Positions 45,671-57,490 of a stretch of DNA of 64,000 bases are shown piece after piece (positions within the stretch are counted from its first letter, which is position 1; each line of letters begins with the position of its first letter). The stretch covers positions 3,407,081-3,471,080 of the forward strand of contig JAQFVV010000063.1 of the NCBI GenBank assembly GCA_028023455.1. Direction: 5' to 3'. The DNA comes from Epiperipatus broadwayi (Eukaryota > Onychophora > Udeonychophora > Euonychophora > Peripatidae). A model generated the notes under the pieces. The model did not search any database. It saw only the letters and a list, made by a program, of their open reading frames with translations, and was not told the origin of the DNA. Both the position numbers and the translations under genes were made by a program.

Positions 45671-47180
45671 CAAATGATAAGTTTTGTTAATGAAATTTAT
45701 TTAATTTTCTAATAGAGATTATAATTTAATCATGCTAATTAATTGAGGTTTAGAATGCTTTTACAAGCTACCAAGCCGATTGCATTATCCCAACTGCCAT
45801 TAAATACATACGTATTTTTAGTGTATAAAATTTTAAATATACATTTTCATATAACATATACAAACAAATACTAATTTATACCTAATCCCCCATCACTTTT
45901 AATATATACATGTGATTTAAGCACTTATATGACCTATTAAAATTATATGAAATATTATTGATTTATTTAATTCAAGATTATTAAATCTCTGGTGAACATT
46001 TATTTTGAATACACAATTTTAAAAAATTGAAGTAAATAGGTGTGTATATATACATAGGACTGGGATTTGAATCCAGTTTGGTGGTGAGAGATCGGATAGG
46101 ACTGTGAAACGCATGAAACGCAATCTGAATCTCAGATTCCATTTCAATATATATATAAACATTCTTTTATATATTATAGAATTTTGTTTCATGTTTTTAA
46201 CCCTAGAAGTGGGAAATTATTCAAATCATAGAGAGTTTCAAGCAGTTAAATAGAATGAAATTAAATTATTATACACTTGACTGATTTTGGTGATCCATTC
46301 TAACAATTTATTTTACATACATACAATTGTAAATACAAAGGATTAGTGAGTTATTTTTTTATTATTATATAATTATTATTGTTATAATAAATTAAATTTA
46401 AAGAGTCTCTATTCTCATTTCTCATTAATTTCTCTCTTGGACAAATATTTAATATAGGTTTGATATTTAAAATGTATTGTTATATAGATGTTGTAATAGG
46501 ACTAATTAAAACATCTCGAGTTGAGATATGTATATTTGGGAAACATGATGAATGGCAAATGATTGATTTACTTTGAGACTTGCATTCAATGTGGGCTTCA
46601 GTCTGACCATTATCATGAGCTATAATTGAATAAGTTTTAAGTTATAGTTATTCTACTTTGTACATGGTTATTTGCTGGACAACAAAAAATGAATAAACAT
46701 TCGCTAGACAACAAAAAATGAATAATCATTTACTACAGTAATGTAGGTATAAATAATATTCTTAGCAGGCTTAATCTATTGATATACATGGATTGTATAG
46801 TAATAAATTAGAGCAAAAATAATTTGATATTGTTTTACAGTCACTGGGACTCCACAAGTAATTTTTTATTCCTCTTATTATAAATAATTTTTTGAATGAC
46901 CTCGTAGATTAGTGGCTGTCTTATCTTTACCATGCTCACTATTCGGGGTTCATATCTGATATGAAACTTAAAGAATTTTTTTTTTTAAAGATTTCTAAGG
47001 ATTTCCAAGCTTAAGATATTTTTTTTTTCAGAAAGACAACCTAGCCATCCATCCAATTTTAGATTGTTAAATAGATATCTAACTGTTACTACCTAGATAT
47101 ACAACAATGAAGGTAAACTGCAAATGTCTTCTTGCTAGTTGACTAATATGCTATGAGTGTTATCTTTTTATTTACTATTC
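45671..47180. other. AT-rich stretch with two tRNA-like patches
   Basis: No gene. Minus-strand B-box-like ACTGGATTCAAATCCCAG at 46059-46076 and plus-strand TCGTAGATTAGTGGCTGTC ... CGGGGTTCATATCTGAT at 46910-46960 look like decayed tRNA-derived SINEs. A short direct duplication lies at 46677-46732 (ACAACAAAAAATGAATAA twice). Confidence 0.4.
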
Positions 47181-47329
47181 AACTGTACTACGATTTGAAG
47201 AGATGTTTGCTCTATATTGACCTCCTTCAGGTTTTTTTTTGTAACAATTTTTTTTTTCATTATCATTCTTTGTTTCTGTATTTACGTTTATTTAGTGTAT
47301 CTTTAAGGAAAATCTAATGACATTCTAAT

Positions 47330-47880
47330 GTGTTTTTCTTCAGTTTTCTAAATAAAAAGTAGTTTTTGATTTTAATATATTTTTTATAACATCTTTTACA
47401 ATCCCAATTGCTTTTTCCTTTGTAAAGGCAGTACAACTATTCTTAAACTGCAAATGTATATAATCTTTAAATCCATTCTTTTTTTTTTTTGTAAAATTTT
47501 GCTTTGCTATCATATTAATATTCATTCTGTAATGGAATCATGATTGTTTTAAAAAAATCAATAACATTTTAAATATTTCATTCAAGGATGCTAACTTTCC
47601 TAGTATAATTTATCTATTTTTCAAACATAGTTTGTTATAATTTTTTTTTGTTTCATTTTCACTAAATCCATCTAGATAATTTTCATAATGTTCTGTTTTA
47701 TCAAAATCACTAATCTTTAAAAGCAAGTGTTTTTCATAGTTTCAGCAAATAATTATCCTGCTTTTTTTTTTTTAGAAATTGCTTTAATTATTAATCTCAT
47801 TCATTTTTTTTTTGAAACTATTTCTGCATTCAGTTTTTAATCAATCCTAGTTTTTAAATGTTTTCTTTTTTTTGTTACTC
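47330..47880 (-). pseudogene. Unrecognised Lys-rich coding relic
   Basis: The minus strand gives FDKTEHYENYLDGFSENETK (about 47700-47640) and then, in an open stretch at 47525-47340, MNINMIAKQNFTKKKKNGFK and AFTKEKAIGIVKDVIKNILK. The amino-acid mix is that of an AT-rich transposon gene, with stops and shifts between pieces. No family is assigned. Confidence 0.3.
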
Positions 47881-48156
47881 TATTGATTAAAAATAATGTT
47901 TCAATGACCATTTCTTTAGAAAAGCTTTTTTTTTTTTTATTGCTTATTGAATTAAAAAAAAAAAAGAATATTAAAAAATTGTTTCTATGTCTCAGTCATT
48001 TACTATGTATGGTCTTTTTCAAAGGTATACACAAATGCAAATTACATATTATTCTAAAAAAAATATCAATTCTCTCTTCACTACAGATAACACAATGCAA
48101 TACAGTGTTATTTTATTTTCCAAAATGGTTACTTATCATGATCAAATATTAGTTTC

Positions 48157-48362
48157 GGTACTTAAGTATTAACTAAGCTATGACGTACTACACCCAAAGG
48201 CATACTACTCTAATCTTACGATCTTTAAGATAACGTCTCCTAGTGATCTCTGAACACGCTTAATCGATAAAGTTTGCCTGCAGATCACATGAAGTCACCG
48301 AGAAGTTTGCAAGATTAGAGTAATATGCCTTCGGGGTAGTACGTCATATCATAGTTAATATC
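48157..48362. repeat. Subterminal inverted repeat at the left end of the 2 kb transposon
   Basis: CTATGACGTACTACACCCAA AGGCATACTACTCTAATCTT (48178-48217) is mirrored by AAGATTAGAGTAATATGCCT TCGGGGTAGTACGTCATA (48310-48347) around a loop of about 95 bp. This stretch could have been a MITE in its own right that shares the ends of the larger element. Confidence 0.85.
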
Positions 48363-48419
48363 AAAGAAGGAGAGGGAGATGTCCACCATGTTGGCCAAAC
48401 CCTGGAACAAAGAAATGGA

Positions 48420-49470
48420 ATAATAAGTAAAATTGACTAAAATGTAAATATAAATAATTAAGAAAATGTAAATATGAACAATCAAAAATCATTAGAATTA
48501 TTAACGATATTTAATAATTATTTGGCCCTGTAAACAATAAAATGCCCGAAAATGCAATACTAATTATGAAAATGTAAATATGAAAAATTAAATAAACCAA
48601 AAATTATTAACGATATTTAACAATCATTTGCTACTGTAAAATAATTATGAAAATGTAAATATAAATAATCAAAAATCAGTATTTTCAATGATATTTTAAT
48701 ATTCAAACAAAAGAAATAATAGCTAAACCCAAATTCATTACTTAGAAGTAACCGCCTTTCGTAAATGCTGCTATACGAAAAAAGGGTAAAATGGCGGATT
48801 TTAGAATCAGTTTTTACCCATATTGTTTCCAGAATATAATTATAAGCAATATTTAAGTAATCGACAAACAAAAGCAATAATAGGTAAAAAAATATATATA
48901 TTTTTTGATGGTATTTAATAAAGCCAAATTGATTACATTAAAAAAAAAATGGGAAAAATTGCTCTCAAATATTTACTACTAGTAACTGCCTTTCATAAAT
49001 GCTGCGCTTCTTGAACAACATAAAATGGCTGATTTTACAACCAATTTTTAGCCATACTGTTTCCAGAATATTATTATAAGCAATATTTAAGTAATCGACA
49101 AACAAAAGCTACAATAAGAGGTAAAAAATCATATTTTTTTTTGGTATGGTATTTAACAAAGCCAAATTGATTACATTTAACATAAAAAAAAGGGAGAAAT
49201 TGCTCTCAAATATTTACTAAAACTAACTACCTTTCATAAATGGCGGATTTTACAACAATTTTTAGCTATACTGTTTCCAGAATATAATTATAAGCAATAT
49301 TTAAGTAATCACCTTTTTTTTTTTTTTGTTTTGGGATGGTATTTAACAAAAAGAACAAAAAAATTGTTATCAAAATTACCCAAAATTTTAACTACAAATA
49401 ATTTCCTTTCTCAGCTACTGCGATAATGAAAAAGGATAAATAACGCCATGACAAGCAATTTTCCTCATAC
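48420..49470. repeat. Internal tandem repeats of the 2 kb transposon (200-235 bp units)
   Basis: ATGGCGGATTTTA...TTTTTA.CCATA.TGTTTCCAGA and ATATTATTATAAGCAATATT TAAGTAATCGACAAACAAAA recur starting at 48791, 49025 and 49240, with a decayed fourth start near 49441. A shorter motif, AATTATGAAAATGTAAATAT, repeats four times at 48437-48660. Unit lengths shrink along the array (234, 215, about 201 bp) through small deletions. Confidence 0.85.
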
Positions 49471-49542
49471 CGTTTATGAAACAAAATTACAAAATTAAAG
49501 AAAAAAAAGGTATATTAAATAAATTGTACTTACAAATAAAAG

Positions 49543-49755
49543 TCACTGTGGTGGACTGAATTCACGTATATGTTGCAAAATAGCAGTAAAAGGGTCATCT
49601 TTGAAGCATTGCCTCCACATGAATTCCGTTAAATACGAATCCAGGTGTTGTCTTTCTTTATGTAACAGTTTCCAAGTGCAGACTTCACAGAGATAATTGT
49701 TCCAATCGATTGCTGTTTTACTGGCGATTTCCAACTGCTCCTCACAAAATCGCAC
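49543..49755 (-). pseudogene. Merlin/IS1595-type transposase remnant with the catalytic core deleted
   Basis: The 70-codon frame has two recognisable parts. The first, [18 protein letters not shown], resembles the helix-turn-helix region of Merlin-type transposases (xxSxxTVVDWYxFxREVC). The second, [20 protein letters not shown] followed by PFTAILQHI, resembles the extreme C-terminus of ISXO2-like transposases (LxSYLxEFMWRxRxGxxPFxxIL). They are joined directly at [11 protein letters not shown]. In the family the DDE catalytic domain (well over 100 residues) lies between these parts, so this is an internally deleted derivative. The fusion is in frame and uninterrupted, either by chance or because the protein stub was retained. 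Confidence 0.7.
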
Positions 49756-50169
49756 ATAAATGTTAATTAGTCAGCAATCAAAATGTAAAATTAGCAATAA
49801 TTCAAAATCACAAAAATTAGTAATCAAAATCACAGATAAATGGTAATTAGTCAGCAATAAAAAGGTAAAATTAGCAATAATTCCGCAATTAGCAAAATGT
49901 AATATTAAAATCTCACAAAATGGCGTATAACAGACAACAGAAAAAACACCTCTTGCTTGAAATATGACAGCAGGTAAAAGACAGATATTTACCACAATTC
50001 ACCGCAATATTAAAAAATCTCAAAGGTAACCACGAAAATACCTTGACCACTTCTATCGATTAGTCATGCCAATGTTTCACTTGCCATGACATTGTTTTGG
50101 TTCATCGTCGATCTTATCTACTGGCGGCTTGTATAGTACATCATAACTTAGTTGATATTCAAGTACCTT

Positions 50170-52280
50170 CCATATAAAACATTGTTTAAACATGTTAAAA
50201 TATATACTAAAACATTTATAAAAAAATAATTTAATTCTAATCTAATTTTTTATATTAATTTTAATATATTATATTACTTATATCTACATTTTAAATATTA
50301 CCAACATATTGATAATATTAAAAAGCAAAAAATAATAATTAAAAATAAATAATATAAAAATCATTTTATTTTCTTTTTTTATTTATTAAAAAAATATCCA
50401 TCTTTCCAACCTGTATTCACTAAACAAGAATAAAAAGGCAAAGATTTTGATTTCAATTTATAAATTAGTTAATTAAAATAATTTTTTAAGAATGAGTATT
50501 CTTTTCACATAATAAAAGGTTTTTTGAAGATTGTAAATTATAGTAGTATTTTTAGGATTCTAATTTAATGACAAGGTTAATAAGAATCTTGGTTTTCAAT
50601 TTATATATTGATGAATTAAGATATTTTTTTATTTTTAGTCTTAATTAAAATTTTTTTTTAGGAAACTAATAAGATATTTTGTAAAGAGAAGCAGAAAGAA
50701 AACTAATTTATTTATGTAGGAAATGATGAATTTGATTTTAAATGATTGTTTAAAAAGGAAAAGAAAAATTGTTTAGAATAGGGATGAGATTAAAAAATAA
50801 TTTTTTTTTTTGAGAAATAAATAGAAATAGTATTTTTTTTTTTTTTTATTTTCACAAATTTTTATAATAATAATATATATATAAAGAAAAAGTGTTTTTT
50901 TTCTGTTTTCTTATTTTTTATTATTTGTGCTATTTTATTATAATTTTTTTTAATGTGTTGGTAATATGTAATATCTAAGAAAAAAAAAAGTAAAAAGTAA
51001 AATAAAAATGTTAAAATTCATAAATTTAATAGTATTTATAATACTTTAGTAGCCACTGTTCCATATTGGAGAACTATATAGTCATGTTCATTAATATATA
51101 TATTGAGGTGGATGTATTGAAGGCAAATAGATTTATTTTTCACTTTTTTTTGTATAGTATTTTATGTAATAAAATGTTTTCTAAATATAAAACAAAGTTT
51201 TTATAAAATTTAAGAAAAGTTGTGTTGTGATCCATTCCTGTTTATCCTTGAAAAAATGAACTCATTATTTTTGGATTCAATGAATAAGAAATGATTTTTA
51301 TTGGACAATATAATCAAACAGACCAATGCTTACAAGAGGATTAACATATTCTCTACGATCTGTTCTTGTTCTTTTAGAAAAGAAATTAGCTATCTCAATT
51401 CTGAAGACAGTGTTCTCTAGGACAGCTGTGATGGTAATATGGTTGCCTACAAAACTCAAGAATGGACACGTATCCTAGAAAAGGTCTATGTTCATGCTAT
51501 TAATTTCCAGACTTATCAATATACATTGTAGATGAACTCAATAATTGTGTGAGGTTATCTTGTGTTTTATATATTATTTTGTACAATAAAATACTTAAAA
51601 ATACAATACACAACAATTAATTGACAAGAATAAGATTCTATCGATGGAGTACATTTGTCTGCATGCTTCACAGGTTTTAATAAACAGCTAAATATTAATG
51701 AAGTTACTATGTGAATGTGCACCGATACACATTTTTGCTGTTATTATTTTTTTAATAATGGTTTGAATAGGAGGGTCTCTTGAAGAATTTGTTCCAACTG
51801 GCCAGGAAACCTCACAGACATATTTGGTTAAACTGAAATTTAAATGGATGCTAAAGAAATTAAAATAGAACTATAGTTAGCAATGTTTACGTCTGTGGAT
51901 CAGCTACTTACAAGGTTCTTATGTCACAAATAGGATGTTTTAATGCCAAAATTGAATTATATTTATATTAATACTGTCAAACATTATATATTAGTAAGGT
52001 TGATCCATCATATTTTAATGCTTTCTAATATTAATAATCCAAAGTTATTGGGTTTAGACATGATTTACACCTTTCAATACAATATCAATTTTTTACAGCT
52101 TTCTATTTCTGTTAATTTCTATTAAATCTTAATATATTTAGAGTATACATAATAAAACCTGTAAAATACATGAACTTCAAAATAAAAAGTTAATACTAGT
52201 TCTATTTACAATATATAATTAAATCAGAATAAGCAATAAAACAAAATGCAAAAGTACTTTGCAGAAAACTTATATAAAAA
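50170..52280. other. AT-rich stretch, no intact gene
   Basis: A somewhat coding-looking plus-strand piece lies at about 51308-51530 (NIIKQTNAYKRINIFSTICS, then MVAYKTQEWTRILEKVYVHA) with stops. It lies downstream of the hAT transposase relic and in opposite orientation, and is not recognised. Otherwise there are homopolymer-rich segments. Confidence 0.4.
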
Positions 52281-52289
52281 TTGAGTATT

Positions 52290-53275
52290 TGCGTAGACAT
52301 TCATCACTGAATATAAACTAGTTTAGAGATCTTTCTACTCCTAATCTGTTTTGAAATTTTGAATGAACTAAACTAAATTTCTGGATTAACTGAAGATGCT
52401 TTGGCAATCAGTTAATCAATGATGGAGATAAATGCTTTCTACCATTGATAAACTGATACTTGTGACACCAACGATTCACTGAAAAATAATTCCTGAATAT
52501 TTAAGTTTATGTCTGGAATTTTGCTACTAATAGTAGAGAAAACTTGATGGTATTTTGAACTTGTAAAATCAAGACCTCATTTATTTTTATCTTTAAGTAA
52601 TTGAAATTTAGTGTCATTGATTTGCCTTGAATTAAGCATTAAGCTAGCAAATGAGCTGGAGTTAAAGCTCTGTTGTTTCTGATTACTATTTCTTAATATT
52701 CTCATGCACTATCTTCCATATATGTATTTTAAAGTTGTTTCCATAGTTACCCAAAATGAGTAATGGAGTGTTAAGTTTTTTGAATTTCATCTAGAATCTG
52801 TGATTATTTCCTGTCAATAGTTTCACTGATAGCATGAACATTCCTCTTAAGTATATAATGTTAGCAACTTTTGTTTATACATTACTATCATTTTGGTTAC
52901 AATTATTTTTGTAGGTGTTTAGAAATATAGGCCAGATTTTTAATGAAGCATTAAAACAATTCACTAAACTAGTTTCAATTACCATTGGAGCAGTCAATTG
53001 CCTGAAGAATGTATATGGAAAATGCTTGTTTCAAAAATATTTAATAACATTGACATGTGCTCTTAGATTTGGAAACTGACAGTTATTAGTTAAGAACTTC
53101 ATAAGATGTATTGAAAAGCCATAGATTAATATTTTTTGAGATTTCTTAGCAATTCATGCATATTGGCTTCACAATTGCACACTTCAACTCTTACAGTTTT
53201 TAATACTATTAAATGCCATTTCTAACAGGTGTACTAGTTTGCTTACTGTACTTAACCAAATACCTATTTCTTATT
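52290..53275 (-). pseudogene. hAT-family transposase relic (DUF659-type), central to C-terminal part
   Basis: Reading the minus strand from 53275, collinear family landmarks appear. YGFSIHLMKFLTNNCQFPNL RAHVNVIKYF*NKHFP corresponds to the GCSAHxLNLLxxD...VIKYFRNxHxP block. SLKIWPIFLNTYKNNCNQND and ILKRNVHAISETIDRK correspond to the NWPxLxxICExN...KRNxxD block. ALTPAHLLA (52672-52646) is the LxPxHLxAxxLDPRY block. FSLVHSKFQNRLGVERSLKL VYI (about 52370-52308) is the C-terminal dimerisation motif (HxKxRNRLGxERAxKLVYI). Stops and frame changes show it is dead. Sequence up to about 54.0 kb may hold the decayed N-terminal part, interrupted by a reverse SINE at 53380-53515. Confidence 0.85.
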
Positions 53276-53379
53276 GCTGTTATTGTTAAGGATGCTATTG
53301 GTTATTCTCTTTCTCCTTATAAACAATATTCAGTAGAACATCTCCGGTTTTTTTTTCTTTTTATGGAATTTGAGTAAAA

Positions 53380-53520
53380 AAAAAAAGGCATATGGCTTTA
53401 TTGCTTGGTAATTCGTAAGAAGTTTGAGCACCAAACCTGCAAGTACCAGAATCAATCTTGGGACCTTCCAATCCCAAGTTAGATGTTCTGCCAATTATGT
53501 CAAACTGTGCAGGGTTATTT
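53380..53520 (-). repeat. tRNA-derived SINE, reverse orientation, inside the hAT relic
   Basis: On the minus strand, ATAATTGGCAGAACATCTAA (A-box-like), CTTGGGATTGGAAGGTCCCAA and GATTGATTCTGGTAC (B-box-like) appear in tRNA order, and a T run follows on that strand (A11 on the plus strand at 53377-53387). Stems are imperfect, so it is an old insertion. Confidence 0.55.
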
Positions 53521-54065
53521 TAGTAAAAACATAGTTCATCATTATCTATAGAAATTATGAGGTTTCCATGCTATGAAATGGAATATTTATAATATACACA
53601 AATTGAGTTACTTCTAAGTCTAATGATCTATTTATTCAGATATTTTCACAACAAACAAATTCGATGCTTGAAGGATGTTCTGATGATATTTCAGTGATTA
53701 TTGATTTGCTATTTCTAAATGAGATATCTTTGGAAACAAAAGTATCTGTAGTATAGGCTTATATAGGTTATATTTTTTAGATTGATATTTTAAAAGACAA
53801 TAGCAAAATAGTCTCTTTAATTTCTTTGGCTAAAAATTTATTGATAAGATTTTGATTTAAATAGAAGGTTAAAATAATTAAGTAGAGTTTCATGAAATTT
53901 TTATTATATATTGTAACCTTATGGTTGGGATTAATGTTTGTCAAGCCTTATTTATGTGGTCAAATGTGTAAAATTTTAAATTTTAATTGACAATAATTGA
54001 AATGCATTAGATCAGTCTATCATATCAGTGGTATGTTATCGTAGTTGCCATATTTTATTTTAAAA

Positions 54066-54990
54066 TTAATAACTGAAACACAGGCTTAATATATACCATG
54101 TGTCTATTTCTATCTAATAACACTGATACACTCAAGCACATATATGCTGAAAAGATAAATAATCACCAATATACGTATTTCATGCTAAACCAGCAATCAT
54201 CAGTTGGTCCAGATTATCATCTCCCATACATATATACTATAAGTGCTCAGATATATATTAAGATAGACAATCTTCATACTTTAATGGGCTGGCTCCAATC
54301 TATTACACACTCCAACTCTTCAACCGTCCATTCAATTGAAAATCTGATAATGGAATGCTCGAAGGCCACCCTGAGGCCGAGATTCTTGTCACATCCATAT
54401 GGACCAACTGATGATTGCTGTTTAGCATGAAATACATATATTGGTGATTATTTATCTTTTCAGCATATATCTGCTTGAGTGTATCAGTGTTATAAGATAG
54501 AGTGGAGAGTGGTGGGTCATGTGAAAGTCTGGGCTCATATACCCTATATTACATATATAGACACATGGTATATATTAAGCCTGTGTTTCAGTTATTACAT
54601 TGTAGAGATGTCTGCCCATCCTTGCATATGTATATAATGGATTATGTCCTGTGCATGTGGGGTTCAGATTGACCTTGGGTCAACATGGGTGTGACAAGAA
54701 TCTCGGCCTCAGGGTGGCCTTCGAGCATTCCATTATCAGATTTTCAATTGGATGGACGGTTGAAGAGTTGGAGTGTGTAATAGATTGGAGCCAGCCCATT
54801 AAAGCATGAAGATTGTCTATCTTAATATATATCTGAGCACTTATAGTATATATGTGTGGGAGATGATAATCTGGACCATCTGATGATTGCTGGTTTAGCA
54901 TGAAATATTAGTGATTATTTATCTTTTCAGCATATATGTGCTTGAGTGTATCAGTGTTATTAGATAGAGTGGAGAGTGGTGGGTCATTTA
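54066..54990. repeat. Nested foldback: three related segments in inverted and direct orientation
   Basis: The left arm 54066-54400 (plus) is mirrored twice. Its outer 150 bp pairs with 54403-54596 (AAACACAGGCTTAATATATA and its complement; AGTGTATCAGTGTTA and its complement). Its full length pairs with 54690-54990. The right segments contain TAGATAGAGTGGAGAGTGGT GGGTCAT, part of which is missing from the left arm. Both the plus arm (54098-54430) and the minus arm (54901-54680) are open in the same protein frame (MLNQQSS[V/D]GPDYHLP...). Very high arm identity points to recent formation. Confidence 0.9.
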
Positions 54991-57490
54991 AAATTTAAGT
55001 AAATTTTGTTACTAATTCTCCTGAGAGTGATAAAGACTTAGACTATTCAAGATGTACTAGGTAATCTATCAGGATAAGTATGAGATTTTATATGCAGTAT
55101 GTCAGATGGACTAATTTTCAATAATATTAAAATAATTTAATAGTGTTATTATTAATTTGAAAGTATAAAAATATTTTGATATTTTATTATTATTAAATAA
55201 TAATCAGAAAGATTTAAAATTATAACTCTTGTAAATTAATTTTTATAATTAATCCATAAGCATATTTGTATTGCAATGTAAAATAGTTTTGAACAGCATG
55301 AATATAGATGGAGAAGTATGAATTGTATGCACATACCACACTTTAATTGGTCTATTTTTTTTATATAACAATTCCATCTGATAATGGTATAAATTAACTT
55401 AACATATATTGTAGAGGGGGGATCATTAAAAGAACAAGAACAAAGATAACATTTAAACTATAACAAAATTAAAAACCAAGAAACTGAAAATTAATAACAC
55501 TGGATTTGAATTGAGCCGAATCAAAATGATAGTCAATTATATTTTGACTCCTAAATAATAGAGTACAGAATTCCACTTCCTTGCATGCATTTGACCTACT
55601 GATATATTGTACCAGTCAAAACATGTTGATCCATCTAACTTGAGCTGGAACTAAAAAAAAATGTACTTCAGATGCAGTCAAACCTGAGATTTAGGTTACG
55701 GACCAACCTGGATTTGAACCCATTCCCCAAGCCCCAGATCAAACGCCACTAGCGAAGCAGAAAAGACAATGAGACTTATATTAACTACATTATAACGAAA
55801 CTAAAATGTGCAAACACATGGTTGTACATGTGGAAGTGGAGAAAAAGGAATTCATACTACTTAAGTTAGACAATAACAAATAGTTTAATATAATGAATTA
55901 ATTATATACATTAATGTTTGCATGAATAAGCAAGTGATCTACCAAATAGTAGATAATTACATATTGAAATTCACGCTAAGGGTTCTCATATGCTCTTTTA
56001 TTAACTAAATAGTATATATACATTAACACACATCTTTGGTGGGTGCAGTATTAAGATGCCAATCATTTATTAAAAGATTACATAAGATTGCTATTACCAC
56101 TTTGGTTTACGGATGACTAACATTATTTTGGGGAGCATTCCAGGATTCATTACATATGTAAGGAAAACTTTTCACACCATTGCATCATGAAAATAAAATA
56201 CATTTGAAAAATGATATTTCATTATATGACAAAATATTTATTGAAAATTCTTTTAATTAGCACTGGTAAGAAGAACACTTTATTTCCCCATGATATATAC
56301 TCTTAAATACAGAAGTAATAAATTTTGATGGTGGGATTGTATAATAAGATTGAAATAACATTATTAATTAATAAAATTGGTAATACTAGACATTTACATA
56401 TATTTTGAGCAGAGCACAATTTTAATATTACAGCACTAAAATTAGGTCATGAAGCAAAAGAAATAATAAATGGAGAAGTGGCATTATTGGCATAATGGCA
56501 GAGGAATCAAAGATGAAGATTGTGCTTCTGGACGATGAGAAATGTGGTTAGGCATGGCGTGGGCCAGGCATACTGGAATCACCAATGTGCAAAGGCCTTT
56601 TATATGAAAAGATTCTGGGACAGGACAAGGAGAAATCTATGGGTTCGATCCTGTCGCAACCCCCAGATTAGAAGCACACATAATCACGAAGATAAGGCTG
56701 AATGTCAGTAACGCAGTACGGATAAATGTCACTAACAACATAGAATAGGATTTACTGCTTTAAAATAAATGACCCCTTGTTTTAATGCTATGCCGCTATA
56801 ATATATGTATAGAAAATATTTTATTTAATAAAATATCTGTTAAGATTTGACCCCTTCCTTTTTTTGCTATTTAAAATAATTCAACCCCATCTTCATGGAT
56901 TTTGATGATAACTAGAATATTTAAACATTTGATATTTTAAGAATATGAAAAATAAAAGAAACTAGCAGTTGTATAGAAAACAACTAATAGGTTGCCCCTT
57001 CAGAATTTTAAATAAATAACACTTTAAAAAATTTCAAAGTGCTAATTAGCTTGAGTGATGGATTTACCACGTGTAGAATTATTTCATTCTATTTGGAGTT
57101 GCACAAATAATTTTTTATAATTAAAACCCAACATAAAATGTTGATTCGTAAAACAATCTGGCGAGCATATTAATTAATCTTACATTATAATTTAAGGGGT
57201 GTTAATAACCTTAATTCATGGAGGTTTAACTAAAAGGAGGAAAGGAAAGAAAATTCAGCTCATCAGATTGCTTGAGATTGGCATATTAATAACTAAAACA
57301 GACATATAAAATCAAGTAATAAATACATATAAAGAAATTACCGCACCAAAGTTAAAGAAAATTAGAGCATATGAGATAGGATTAGATAAAAAATCATTTG
57401 AGAGCAATTTACATTTTACATAGTAGAAAGATACAAAGTTAAATTAGTCCAGAAAGAAATCTTGATGAGATTAGTTAGGCTAGATTTACT
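54991..57490. other. AT-rich stretch with two tRNA-like or coding-like patches
   Basis: At 55690-55755 the minus strand shows GGGGAATGGGTTCAAATCCAG, a good B box, suggesting a SINE. At 56494-56690 a plus-strand frame, MAEESKMKIVLLDDEKCG*A WRGPGILESPMC, is coding-looking but interrupted by stops and not recognised. CTATGGGTTCGATCCTGTCG at 56638-56657 is another B-box match. No gene. Confidence 0.4.

Larger units (their letters stand above)
48157..50167 (-). mobile_element. 2.0 kb non-autonomous DNA transposon with matched ends, Merlin/IS1595-like
   Basis: The left end GGTACTTAAGTATTAACTAA at 48157 and the reverse complement of the right end (GGTACTTGAATATCAACTAA, ending 50167) match over about 37 bp, through CTATGACGTACTACAC against TTATGATGTACTATAC. 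The flanks immediately outside both carry TTC (48154-48156 and 50168-50170), a possible 3 bp duplication. Inside are a second inner copy of the end (48330-48360), a block of internal tandem repeats and an internally deleted transposase remnant. The enclosed remnant points to the Merlin (IS1595-related) superfamily, although its usual 8-9 bp duplication was not seen. Confidence 0.7.
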
